A stretch of 18,180 nt of DNA from Polaromonas sp. (GCA_013823505.1 PNMH01000078.1:1-18180), one strand, 5' to 3'. Counted from the first letter of the stretch, positions 7,314 to 14,997 are shown. A program made the numbers and translations. The notes: a model not told the origin generated them from the sequence alone.

Positions 7314-8105
7314 ATGAGTCTCAAGAGTGCGAACAATCGAACCGCAATCGCTCAAGCGGCGGAAGTGGACACGCAGCCCGTGGGCAGGGCCCGTGTCAAA
7401 GCGGTGAAGAAAGCTGCAGCGGCGCCCGCCAAAAAGAAGCCCTTGACTGCGGCGGCTGCTCCGGCCCTAGCAGACAAAAACCCCGCGACCGCCGCTCCGG
7501 TCGTTGTGCGGCGCGCGCGCAGCAATCGGCGCTCCGAGCAGACGATTGCGAACATCCTGGCCGCCACCGAAAACATCGTGCTGGAATCTGGCGCCGAGCG
7601 AATCTCGATCCTCGATGTGTGCAGGGCAGCGGATGTTTCCCGCGGGACTTTCTATCGTTACTTCGCGTCGCAGGACGAACTGCTGGATGCGTTCTCTCGG
7701 CACAAGCGGGAGCGGTTTCATGTGGCGCTGGCCGAAGCCGTCGAGTCTTACCAGGACCCCGATGAACGCTTCGCAGCGCTGGTCCGCTACCTCGATCACT
7801 ACCTGGAGCATGGCCGGGCGCGCCGCCTGCTGATCGTGGCGCCCGAGTACGCCCTGGGTTTTTTCAAGCGCATCTTCCACGACTCCGTCGTCCGGTTTCA
7901 AGACGTTCTGGGCATGGTGTTTGACGCATGGGAAACGCGCCTGGGCGTCAAGCTCGACCGGGAGCTCGTGTGTGAGTTGTTGATCCGCTATGTGCTGAGC
8001 GAGCAACTCGTCCCGGGTGACGCCGACCGCAAGACCCTGCCTCGGCGCATAGCGCGGATGGTGGAGTCCCTGACGGCGGGGGCATCCCCACGAGCCCGGC
8101 GCTGA
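7314..8105 (+). CDS. TetR/AcrR-family transcriptional regulator with a long basic N-terminal tail
   Basis: A one-component repressor-type regulator of 263 residues. The DNA-binding domain runs from about 72 to 120: TIANILAATENIVLESGAE, then the helix-turn-helix with ISILDVCRAADVSRGTFYRYF (98-117). The rest is a helical ligand-binding and dimerisation domain. The first ~70 residues are unusual for the family: a low-complexity stretch rich in Lys, Ala and Pro (KAVKKAAAAPAKKK, 29-42) ending in RRARSNRR. The ATG at 7314 is preceded by AGAAGG at a good distance, so the tail appears to be translated. The divergent ligase gene and shared upstream words suggest it controls the ligase and probably the oxygenase operon. 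The ligand is likely an acyl-CoA or aromatic intermediate, by analogy only. Confidence 0.9.
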   Translation: MSLKSANNRTAIAQAAEVDTQPVGRARVKAVKKAAAAPAKKKPLTAAAAPALADKNPATAAPVVVRRARSNRRSEQTIANILAATENIVLESGAERISILDVCRAADVSRGTFYRYFASQDELLDAFSRHKRERFHVALAEAVESYQDPDERFAALVRYLDHYLEHGRARRLLIVAPEYALGFFKRIFHDSVVRFQDVLGMVFDAWETRLGVKLDRELVCELLIRYVLSEQLVPGDADRKTLPRRIARMVESLTAGASPRARR

Positions 8106-8330
8106 CCCGCGCAGCCATCCTCGGTCATTCGATCGAGTCGGTGTGCGGCAGGCGCTGACCTGCCACAGCCGCGGGGTCGCATTGCCGCGTTGCGGTCCCT
8201 GATCATCGGTAGCCACATGTGCACTCCGTGTGCACAAAGCAACCTCTTCCCCCACTCTTCAGCCCGCTGTGCCACCGCCTGATCCATCTGCGCGGTGAGC
8301 TTAGCCACGGCCAATTTTGTCTCAGTGTTT
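8106..8330. other. Non-coding stretch after tetR; helical-phase GTGCAC pair
   Basis: No convincing gene lies here. The hairpin at 8144-8167 is listed separately. Two palindromic GTGCAC sites (8219-8224 and 8230-8235, the second within TGTGCACA) are spaced 11 bases apart, one helical turn, and could bind a regulator. On the minus strand, about 8240-8338 reads as a plausible helical peptide (KLAVAKLTAQMDQAVAQRAE), possibly a relic of a lost gene; I do not recognise it. Confidence 0.35.
8144..8167 (+). terminator. Hairpin downstream of the tetR gene
   Basis: GGCAGG (8147-8152) and CCTGCC (8159-8164) form a perfect six-pair stem around a six-base loop, extended by TG/CA pairs beyond one mismatch. 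It begins about 40 bases after the TetR stop. No T-run follows, so its role as an intrinsic terminator is uncertain. Confidence 0.35.
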
Positions 8331-8371
8331 GCGATAACTTGAACAGAAATGCATTTTCTGATTAATATCGC
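8331..8371 (+). promoter_or_regulatory. Nested inverted repeats over a candidate promoter of the amidohydrolase operon
   Basis: An inner palindrome, CAGAAA-TGCAT-TTTCTG (8344-8360), is framed by an outer pair, GCGATA (8331-8336) and TATCGC (8366-8371), centred within one base of the inner repeat. A candidate promoter overlaps it: TTGAAC (8339-8344) and TAATAT (8363-8368) with an 18-base spacer. An operator in the spacer is a standard repressor arrangement. It stands about 115 bases before the amidohydrolase ATG. Its sequence differs from the TATSTACAC/AGAATTGT words, so a different regulator may bind. Confidence 0.5.
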
Positions 8372-8486
8372 ACCTGACGCAGCGCAAACCTCTGTCCCAA
8401 GTCCGGCCGTGGTAGCTGCTTCGCCGACACACAAAACGACCTTTGTGTTGGCCGCCCTGGCCGCACCTGAACTTGAAAGAGACACC

Positions 8487-9563
8487 ATGCTGATCGACCT
8501 GCACGCCCATGCCCCTTTGCCCGGGTACTACAACCAACATCCGTTCTGGGGGCCGTTCTTCGAACGTCACCCGGATGGAGACGTCAAGCTTCGTGTGGGC
8601 CATTGGGTGCTGCGTCTTGGCTCGCCCGAGCGCAAGGCGGCGGTGCGCGCCGGTAATGGCCCGAGTGTCGAGGAGTACATGGCCCGGTGGGCCGACCCAA
8701 AAAACCGTCTGAACGGCATGGACGCTGCCGGGCAAAACGCGCAGGTGCTGTCGGTTCCTTCCCACTGCTACATGTACTGGGCCGACCCCGAGTTCTCGGT
8801 CCGTTTTGCTACCAAGGTCAACGACATCCTGGCCGACTACTGCTCGGCAGCGCCGGATCGCCTTATGTTCTGGGCCCACGCGCCGCTGAATGCTCCCCAC
8901 GATGCCGCGAAGGAGATTCGCCGCGCCTGCACGGAGCTGGGTGCCAAGGGCCTAGTGGCTGGTGGTGCGAACTTCGGTGGCTTGGAAGCCGATTCGCCGC
9001 AACTCGATGTGGTCTGGAAAACGATGTGCGACCTGGATCTGCCCATCTTCATCCACGGCTACAACCAGTCGGTCACCTGGGGCATGCAGGCCGACCACGA
9101 CAAGTACGAGACCACGGCCATCGTGGGCATGAACTACGACGAAACACGCTTCTTCTGGTACCTGATCAACGGCGGTGTACTCGACCGCTTTCCGGATCTG
9201 AAGGTTTACATCACGCACGGCGGCGGTTACATCCCGTACCAGCTCGGTCGTCTGGCCCAGACCAACCGCAACCTGGATGTGAAATTCAACAAGAAGCCGG
9301 TTGAGCAATACCTGAAGAATTTCTGGTTTGACGTGGAACTGCACGAAGTGCCGATGCGCCAGGCCTTGGTCGACATCATTGGTGCCGACCGCGTGCTGTA
9401 CGGCAGCAACTTCGGCGGCAGCGACGCCGTACGCCACGATCTGACTGATGGGCTTCGTCTGTCGGACGACGATCTGCAGAAAATCCGCTGGAAAAATGCG
9501 TGTGAACTGCTGCACCTGGATCCAGCCAAGCTGGGCAAACCTGCGGGCAAAGTGGTCGCATGA
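8487..9563 (+). CDS. Amidohydrolase family 2 (COG2159, ACMSD-like), complete paralogue
   Basis: A complete 358-residue TIM-barrel amidohydrolase. Likely metal ligands are His6 and His8 (IDLHAHAP), His190 (FIHGYNQS) and His244 (YITHGGGY). At the strand-8 position, where ACMSD and resorcylate-decarboxylase relatives carry Asp, it has Asn308 (LYGSNFGG), as does the paralogue at the left edge. The frame extends back to an ATG at 8349, but that start lies inside an operator-like palindrome and adds an Ala/Pro-rich stretch atypical of the family. The ATG at 8487 gives the canonical MLIDLHAHAP beginning, with GAAAGAG just upstream. Known relatives include decarboxylases, the LigJ hydratase and the LigY C-C hydrolase, so a hydrolytic, hydratase or decarboxylase step is possible. 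First gene of a four-gene operon; its stop overlaps the next start (ATGA). Confidence 0.92.
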   Translation: MLIDLHAHAPLPGYYNQHPFWGPFFERHPDGDVKLRVGHWVLRLGSPERKAAVRAGNGPSVEEYMARWADPKNRLNGMDAAGQNAQVLSVPSHCYMYWADPEFSVRFATKVNDILADYCSAAPDRLMFWAHAPLNAPHDAAKEIRRACTELGAKGLVAGGANFGGLEADSPQLDVVWKTMCDLDLPIFIHGYNQSVTWGMQADHDKYETTAIVGMNYDETRFFWYLINGGVLDRFPDLKVYITHGGGYIPYQLGRLAQTNRNLDVKFNKKPVEQYLKNFWFDVELHEVPMRQALVDIIGADRVLYGSNFGGSDAVRHDLTDGLRLSDDDLQKIRWKNACELLHLDPAKLGKPAGKVVA

Positions 9564-10405
9564 AGCTCGCACGCTGCTCCGATGGCGGCGCACCGTTCTG
9601 GGCGCTGGTGGACACCGAGCGGGGAGAGCTTCGCCCGATCGAGGGTGGAGTTCCCGACTGGGGACCGGCGGTCACGCGCGGTGAGGGCGAGTCCGCACTG
9701 CGGTTCACCGGGGCGGTGCTGCCCGTCGCTTCGGTGAGGCTTCTGCCGCCGGTTGAAAAGAGCCAGCGGGTGGTGGTGGCGGGCGCGAATTACGCCAAGC
9801 ACCTTGCGGCCGATTTCGGCATCAAGAGCCACAGCCAGCCGATTGCTTTCCTGAAAGCCTATGGCGCACTCATTGGGGCGAATGACGCACTGCGTTACCC
9901 ACCTTTGACCCAGGAACTGGACCACGAAGTGGAGCTGGTGGCGGTGATTGGCGATGTGGTCAATCGCAAGGACCCCATTGCCAGCGTGTTGGGCTACACG
10001 GTGGGTAACGACGTGAGTTCACGCGATCTGCAGCGCAGCGGACCGCCCGGTGTGGGCATGGATCTGTTTGCGGCCAAGAGCGGCGACAAGACCACCGGTC
10101 TCGGTCCCTGGATCGTGACCCGCGATGAATTTCCCCAGTCGGGAAAGTTGTCGCTGCAACTTCTGCTGCGCGTGAATGGCGAGCTTCGGCAGGACGGCGA
10201 CACCGCCGAAATGACCTGGGATGTGGCGGAACTGGTGAAGTTTGTGGATGAGCGTTCGAGCTTCGAATGTGGCGATGTCATGTTCACGGGCTCGCCCGCC
10301 GGCACTGCACAGGGTTCCGGCAAATTTCTCAGGCCGGGTGACGTGGTCGAGGCTGAGATCCCGGGCATCGGCATCTTGCGCAACGTCGTCACTGCGACGC
10401 AATGA
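9560..10405 (+). CDS. Fumarylacetoacetate hydrolase (FAH) family protein
   Basis: A 281-residue FAH-family enzyme of the type that cleaves or decarboxylates acylpyruvates and 2-oxo-dienoates in ring-cleavage pathways. The metal site is clear: Glu123 and Glu125 in LDHEVELVAVIG, then Asp151 in GNDVSSRDLQ. Lys173 and the LGPW loop (181-184) complete the usual signature, and FTGSPAGTAQGSG near residue 240 matches the family's substrate loop. The ATG overlaps the amidohydrolase stop by four bases (ATGA), so the two are translationally coupled and probably act in sequence. This gene is the best evidence that the pathway passes through a 2-oxo or acylpyruvate-type intermediate. Hydratase, hydrolase and decarboxylase activities cannot be separated from sequence alone. 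Confidence 0.93.
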   Translation: MKLARCSDGGAPFWALVDTERGELRPIEGGVPDWGPAVTRGEGESALRFTGAVLPVASVRLLPPVEKSQRVVVAGANYAKHLAADFGIKSHSQPIAFLKAYGALIGANDALRYPPLTQELDHEVELVAVIGDVVNRKDPIASVLGYTVGNDVSSRDLQRSGPPGVGMDLFAAKSGDKTTGLGPWIVTRDEFPQSGKLSLQLLLRVNGELRQDGDTAEMTWDVAELVKFVDERSSFECGDVMFTGSPAGTAQGSGKFLRPGDVVEAEIPGIGILRNVVTATQ

Positions 10406-10424
10406 ACACACAAAAGGTAGAGAC

Positions 10425-11330
10425 ATGAGCATCACGCAAAACAAAGTGGTCGTTGTCGGTGGCGGCCTCATGGGCACCGGCATCGCACACGCCTTCGCCA
10501 GTTCGGGTTTCATCACCGTGCTGGTGGACAGCAACGAGGTTGCGGCTGTCAAGGCGCTCGCCGCCGTGGCCAAGATCCTTGACGACGGAGTTCGCCTCGG
10601 GAAACTCGAGGTCGCCGTGGCCGAAGCCGCCAAGGCGCGCCTCACCACGCATGTGGATTTGGCCACCGCGTGCGCCGGAGCAGCCTTGCTGGTCGAGACC
10701 GTGACCGAAAACATCGTGGTGAAAAAGCAGGTCGTGGCCATGGCCGCTGTCCACATGTTGCCCGGCGCCATCATCGCCAGCAACACCTCGGCGCTGAGCG
10801 TGACCGAGATCGCCACGGCCGTGCCCCATCCCGAGCGTGTGGTAGGCATGCACTTCTTCAACCCGGTGCACAAGATGAAACTTGTCGAGCTGGTGCGCGG
10901 CATTGCCACCAGTGACGAAGCCGTGGCCAAGGCCCGGGAATACAGCGATGCGCTGGGCAAGACATCGATCATCGTCAACGAGTCCCCCGGCCTCACCACG
11001 AGCCGCATGTCGGCCATGCTGGGCAATGAAGCGATGTGGATGTTGCAGGAGGGTGTGGCTACAGCGGAAGACATCGACACCGCGCTTCGCATGGGCTTCA
11101 ACCACCCGATGGGGCCTCTGGAGCTGGGCGATCTGACCGGATGGGACACCCGGCTATCCGTCCTGCGCTACCTGCATTCCACGTTGGGCGACAAGTTCCG
11201 TCCGTGCCCCTTGATCATCAAGATGGTGGCTTCCGGCCGCCATGGTCGAAAGACCGGTGCGGGCGTGTACCAATACGATGACAAAGGCCAGCGAGTTCCA
11301 GGCTCCGGCTTGAAAGCGAGTGTTCTGTGA
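10425..11330 (+). CDS. 3-hydroxyacyl-CoA dehydrogenase
   Basis: NAD-dependent L-3-hydroxyacyl-CoA dehydrogenase of 301 residues, single-function type without a fused hydratase. The Rossmann loop is GGGLMG (12-17), with an acidic residue at the end of strand 2 (VLVDSN). Catalytic features are ASNTSAL (118-124, substrate Ser/Asn), His143 in GMHFFNP and Glu155 in KLVELVRG. The C-terminal domain carries NEAMWMLQEGVATAEDID and NHPMGPLELGDLTGWD. It has TSR (192-194) where mitochondrial-type enzymes have the conserved Asn-Arg; I recall TSR in a bacterial 3-hydroxybutyryl-CoA subgroup, so I do not regard it as a defect. A longer in-frame start at 10242 would lie inside the FAH gene; the ATG at 10425 has AAAGG upstream. 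It provides the oxidation step before thiolysis. Confidence 0.94.
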   Translation: MSITQNKVVVVGGGLMGTGIAHAFASSGFITVLVDSNEVAAVKALAAVAKILDDGVRLGKLEVAVAEAAKARLTTHVDLATACAGAALLVETVTENIVVKKQVVAMAAVHMLPGAIIASNTSALSVTEIATAVPHPERVVGMHFFNPVHKMKLVELVRGIATSDEAVAKAREYSDALGKTSIIVNESPGLTTSRMSAMLGNEAMWMLQEGVATAEDIDTALRMGFNHPMGPLELGDLTGWDTRLSVLRYLHSTLGDKFRPCPLIIKMVASGRHGRKTGAGVYQYDDKGQRVPGSGLKASVL

Positions 11331-12502
11331 GCCGCACCGATGTCGTGATCGTCGGCGCGGTTCGCACGCCGGTCGGCAAGTTCAAGGGCAGTCTCGCAAG
11401 TGTTCGCGCCGATCACTTGGGCGCTGTGGTGCTGGACGAACTCATCACCCGCGCCGGGCTTGAACCTGAGCAGGTGGATGACGTCATCTTCGGCTGTGTC
11501 ACCCAGGTGGGTGAACAGTCGGCCAACATTGCACGCACCGCATTGCTGGGGGCTGGCTGGCCCTGCACGATTCCCGGTCTGACGATTGATCGCAAGTGCG
11601 GATCGGGAGAAGAGGCCGTGCACCTGGCTGCGGGCCTGATTGCCTTCGGATCGGCCGACGTGGTGGTGGCTGGCGGTGCCGAGAACATGAGCCGTGTGCC
11701 CATGGGCAGCAACCGCAGTATTCACGGCGAAGCCTTTGGCTGGATGGCAGCTGATCGCTACGAGATGACGGGCCAGGGCGAAGCGGCTGAACGCCTGTGT
11801 GATCAATGGGGACTGGTTCGCGAGGAGCTCGATGTCTTTGCGGTGGAAAGCCACCGCCGTGCTGCAGCTGCTGCGCTGGCCGGCCATTTTTTGAAAGAAA
11901 TCGTGGCGGTTCCTGTGGCACAAGTGCGTGAGAAGGGCCTGGAGGGCGATGCGCCTCTGTTCGCCGCGGACGAAACGATTCGCCCGGGCACAGCGGCTGA
12001 AAAGCTGGCCACCCTGAAGACCAGCTTTCGCCCGGATGGACGCCTGACAGCCGGGAACTCTTCGCAGATTTCCGATGGCGCAGCTGCGCTGTTGCTGATG
12101 TCCTCGGTCAAGGCCGAGTCGCTGGGACTCAAACCCCGCGCTCGCATCCGCGCCATGACCACGGTGGGCTCCGACCCCACCTTGATGCTGACGGGGCCGA
12201 TCGCAGCCACCCGAAAGGTGCTGGCACAGGCTGGACTCACGCTGGACGACATCGACTTGTTTGAAGTCAACGAAGCGTTTGCGCCGGTGCCGCTGGTGTG
12301 GATGAAAGAGCTGGGCGTTTCATCGGAGCGGCTGAACGTCAATGGCGGCGCCATCGCGCTGGGGCACCCACTGGGGGCCAGTGGTGCCCGCATCATGACG
12401 TCGATGTTGCATGAGCTGGAGCGCCGAGGGGGGCGTTATGCATTGCAGGCGATCTGCTGTGCCGGTGGCATGGCCACCGCCACGCTGATCGAGCGGCTCT
12501 GA
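11327..12502 (+). CDS. Thiolase (acetyl-CoA C-acyltransferase)
   Basis: A 391-residue degradative thiolase that splits 3-oxoacyl-CoA with CoA to release acetyl-CoA (or a related acyl-CoA) and a shortened chain. The nucleophile is Cys91 (DRKCGSGEEAV). The remaining active-site residues are in NEAFA (315-319), His347 in GGAIALGHPLGASGAR and Cys378 in CCAGGMATA. The start is GTG at 11327, overlapping the dehydrogenase TGA (GTGA), and the ORF begins with the family-typical VVIVGAVRTPVGKFKGSL. Directly coupled to the 3-hydroxyacyl-CoA dehydrogenase, it completes a beta-oxidation tail. The hydratase and acyl-CoA dehydrogenase that would normally precede it are not in the window. Confidence 0.94.
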   Translation: MSRTDVVIVGAVRTPVGKFKGSLASVRADHLGAVVLDELITRAGLEPEQVDDVIFGCVTQVGEQSANIARTALLGAGWPCTIPGLTIDRKCGSGEEAVHLAAGLIAFGSADVVVAGGAENMSRVPMGSNRSIHGEAFGWMAADRYEMTGQGEAAERLCDQWGLVREELDVFAVESHRRAAAAALAGHFLKEIVAVPVAQVREKGLEGDAPLFAADETIRPGTAAEKLATLKTSFRPDGRLTAGNSSQISDGAAALLLMSSVKAESLGLKPRARIRAMTTVGSDPTLMLTGPIAATRKVLAQAGLTLDDIDLFEVNEAFAPVPLVWMKELGVSSERLNVNGGAIALGHPLGASGARIMTSMLHELERRGGRYALQAICCAGGMATATLIERL

Positions 12503-12557
12503 CCCTTGTTGGTCCCGACATGAATCTGGTTCAACAAACCCACATGGAAGCAACGCG

Positions 12558-13106
12558 GTGAACACATCGATTTTTGACATCTCTCTTCAAACCCTGGATG
12601 GAACGAGTGCCAGTCTTGCACCCTTCAAGGGGCAGGTGATCCTGGTCGTGAACGTGGCGTCCAAATGCGGACTGACCCCGCAGTACGCTGGACTGCAGTC
12701 CCTGCACGACCGGTTTCACCAGCGCGGGCTGCAGGTGACGGGGTTTCCCTGCAATGACTTCGCCGGCCAGGAGCCGGGAAGCGAGGGCGAGATACGCGAT
12801 TTTTGCGACACCAACTACAGCGTGAGCTTTCCGTTGTTTGCCAAGTTGCGAATCAACAGTGAACCGCGGCATCCCCTGTATGCCACCTTGATTGAGGCTC
12901 AACCTCAAGCTCTGGCATCCGGTGATCCGCTGCTGCGCGACACCTTGGCCAAGCACCAGCTTCTCCCCAAAGGGCAGAGCGATGTGATGTGGAACTTCGA
13001 GAAGTTCTTGATCAACCGAAACGGCGTCGTGGTGGGCCGATTTGCACCCGATGTGACCCCCGATGATGCACGGCTGATTTCAGCCATCGAGGATGCCCTC
13101 GCCTGA
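12558..13106 (+). CDS. Glutathione peroxidase family protein (thiol-dependent)
   Basis: A 182-residue thioredoxin-fold peroxidase of the Cys-type GPx family, which reduces peroxides using thioredoxin or glutathione. The catalytic tetrad is visible: Cys37 (ASKCGLT), Gln71 (FAGQEPGS) and Trp145-Asn146 (MWNFEKF). The motif FPCNDF (63-68) replaces the commoner FPCNQF. It contains Cys, not selenocysteine: there is no in-frame TGA at the active site. The start is a GTG with GGAAG about ten bases upstream; no in-frame ATG gives a full-length N-terminus. Its gene overlaps the following MFS gene by 14 bases. It may counter peroxide leaked by the oxygenase, but it may equally be unrelated to the catabolic cluster. 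Confidence 0.92.
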   Translation: MNTSIFDISLQTLDGTSASLAPFKGQVILVVNVASKCGLTPQYAGLQSLHDRFHQRGLQVTGFPCNDFAGQEPGSEGEIRDFCDTNYSVSFPLFAKLRINSEPRHPLYATLIEAQPQALASGDPLLRDTLAKHQLLPKGQSDVMWNFEKFLINRNGVVVGRFAPDVTPDDARLISAIEDALA

Positions 13107-14292
13107 CCCGGCGGCCCGCAGCGAGCGGTCCAGATTCGGATGGACGCTGCTGACGCTGGTCGCTGCCCAGGTGGGTTTGCATGGCTGCCTCAATGGCATG
13201 CGCATGACCGTTCCCTTGCTGGCTGTCAACGAGGCGCGCGGCGCGGCAGTGATCGGGTTGCTGATGGCCTTGTTCGCAGCCTTACCGTTTTTGCTGGCGA
13301 TCCCTGCCGGCCGTCTAGTGGACCGGCATGGCTACCACTTGGCGACACGGATTGGGGCCCTGCTGGCGCTGGTTGGCGCGGGGCTCGCTGCGTTGACGTC
13401 GCAGGTGTGGGCGTTGGGAGTCGCTGCCGCCCTGGTGGGAGCCGGCTCTGCCATGGGCATGATCGCGCTCCAGCGCACCGCTGGACGACTGGCCCGTGGC
13501 GAGGCAGAACGCCTGCGCGTGTTCAGCTGGGTGGCCCTCGCTCCCTCCATCGCCACGTTTCTGGGACCCTTGCTCGCAGGCACGCTGATCGACCATGTGA
13601 GCTACCGCGCTGCCTTTGTTGGACTTGCGCTGTTGCCGCTTGCAACCCTTATCGCTACGACCCAGGTTCCTCCTGAAGAACCGCGAGCTCCTGCCAAAAG
13701 GGTGGCCGCGCCACAGAAGGCGTGGGACCTGCTGGAAAACCGTGACCTTCGACGCTTGTTCTTCATCAACTGGTTGATCGCCGCTTGCTGGGACGCGCAC
13801 GCGTTTGCCCTGCCGATCCTGGGCCATGAGAGGGGGTTGAGCGCATCCGCCATCGCCATGGTCCTCGCCAGTTACGCCGTCACCTCCGCCTCAGTGCGAC
13901 TGGCCATTCCCTTTTTGGCGGAGCATCTGCAACCCCGGTGGGTGATGACCGGAGCGCTGGCACTGACGGCGTCGGTCTTTCTGCTGTACCCCTGGCTGGA
14001 CAGTGCGTGGGCCATGGCCGCGTGTGCCGCCACCATGGGACTGGGGCTGGGGGCCATCCAGCCTGCGGTCATGTCCAGCCTGCACACCTTCACGCCGCCT
14101 GAGCGCCAGGGAGAGGCGCTTGGGCTGCGGTCCACCGTCATCCATTTCTCCACCCTGGTGATGCCCCTGGGCTTTGGAACCGTGGGTGCGGTGCTGGGTG
14201 TGGCGCCGGTGTTCTGGATCACCGGCGCTGCGTTGTCCGCCGGCGCCTGGGCCGCGTTCGGATTGCCTGCCCGGGCCAGGCATGTCGGATGA
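13093..14292 (+). CDS. Major facilitator superfamily (MFS) transporter
   Basis: An inner-membrane transporter of 399 residues with about twelve hydrophobic segments in two halves. The cytoplasmic loop 2-3 motif is AGRLVDRHGYHL (about 75-86), the usual GxxxDRxGR region. The central loop, with EEPRAPAKRVAAPQ near residue 200, separates the two six-helix bundles. The ATG lies inside the end of the peroxidase gene (14-base overlap), so translation is coupled. No substrate-specific signature is recognisable. It could import the pathway substrate, export a toxic product, or serve an unrelated purpose. Confidence 0.88.
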   Translation: MPSPDPAARSERSRFGWTLLTLVAAQVGLHGCLNGMRMTVPLLAVNEARGAAVIGLLMALFAALPFLLAIPAGRLVDRHGYHLATRIGALLALVGAGLAALTSQVWALGVAAALVGAGSAMGMIALQRTAGRLARGEAERLRVFSWVALAPSIATFLGPLLAGTLIDHVSYRAAFVGLALLPLATLIATTQVPPEEPRAPAKRVAAPQKAWDLLENRDLRRLFFINWLIAACWDAHAFALPILGHERGLSASAIAMVLASYAVTSASVRLAIPFLAEHLQPRWVMTGALALTASVFLLYPWLDSAWAMAACAATMGLGLGAIQPAVMSSLHTFTPPERQGEALGLRSTVIHFSTLVMPLGFGTVGAVLGVAPVFWITGAALSAGAWAAFGLPARARHVG

Positions 14293-14354
14293 GCGCGGCA
14301 GGCCTCTTTGCACCGATGCCGATCAAGCCGGTCCGTTCATTTCAAGGAAACACG

Positions 14355-14933
14355 ATGCTCAAGCTGTACCACTCGCCCAGCTCCAATTCGACGCGCATTC
14401 TGTGGCTGTTGGAAGAACTGGGCGTTGACCGGGAGATCGTGGTGGTGAAGGTCCCGCGCAACGATGGCAGTGAGGCCGATCCGCGCAATCCGCATCCGCA
14501 TGGATTCACGCCAGCGCTGGAACACGACGGCCACCTGGTGTCCGAGACCGCAGCCATCGCGCTGTACCTGACCGATCTGCATCCCGATGCGCAAGTCGGT
14601 GTCCCGGTGGGTCATGCGCTGCGCGGTGCCTACCTCACCTGGCTGTTCTATCAGGTGGGCTTGACCGAGCCGCTGGTCTACATGAAGGGGCAGGGCCTGC
14701 TGGCGCAGGACCCGGCGATGCGCGGCCTGAACGAATCGATGATGCTGCACATCAAGCACACGCTGCAACACGGCCCCTACCTGCTCGGGCAACGCTTCAC
14801 CGCTGCGGACATCCTGTTCATGAGCCTGTTTGAGATGGCGCGGCCGCTGCTGGGGGATTGCCCGGTCATCGACGCCTATCTGGCCCGTGCCGACCGCCCC
14901 GCCCGGCGCCGTGCCCTGGCGCTGGATCGCTGA
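14355..14933 (+). CDS. Glutathione S-transferase-like protein
   Basis: A GST-fold protein of 192 residues. The N-terminal thioredoxin-like domain begins MLKLYHSPSSNSTRILWLLEE, with a Ser-rich active-site region (Ser7-Ser12). SETAAI (63-68) is the usual gamma-glutamyl-binding turn before a C-terminal helical domain (LGQRFTAADI, the N-capping box, around 147-156). An upstream in-frame ATG at 14289 overlaps the MFS stop, but AAGGAA (14344-14349) precisely serves the ATG at 14355, which also gives the canonical GST beginning. With the peroxidase and transporter it resembles a detoxification set. GSTs in aromatic pathways can also act as isomerases or dehalogenases, which cannot be judged here. 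Confidence 0.9.
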   Translation: MLKLYHSPSSNSTRILWLLEELGVDREIVVVKVPRNDGSEADPRNPHPHGFTPALEHDGHLVSETAAIALYLTDLHPDAQVGVPVGHALRGAYLTWLFYQVGLTEPLVYMKGQGLLAQDPAMRGLNESMMLHIKHTLQHGPYLLGQRFTAADILFMSLFEMARPLLGDCPVIDAYLARADRPARRRALALDR

Positions 14934-14997
14934 GGCGCGGCGCGGCAGTGCACCAGTTCCTGGCCCGGCACCGTTTTTTCATCTGGAGCACACATTG

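Noticed and set aside
8349..8486. Upstream start adding 46 residues to the second amidohydrolase
   Set aside because: The ATG lies inside an operator-like palindrome, lacks a ribosome binding site, and the extension is not family-like. MLIDLHAHAP at 8487 is the canonical beginning.
11001..11006. Apparent loss of the conserved Asn in the 3-hydroxyacyl-CoA dehydrogenase (TSR in place of NR)
   Set aside because: I recall TSR at this place in a bacterial 3-hydroxybutyryl-CoA dehydrogenase subgroup, so it is probably a subfamily trait.
12506..12537. TTGTTG/CAACAA inverted repeat between the thiolase and peroxidase genes
   Set aside because: A six-pair, AT-rich stem with a 20-base loop and no T-run is too weak to call a terminator.
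14951..14979. Possible terminator (CCAG-TTC-CTGG, later TTTTTT) between the GST and pterin reductase genes
   Set aside because: The stem has only four pairs and is separated from the T-run by ten bases.
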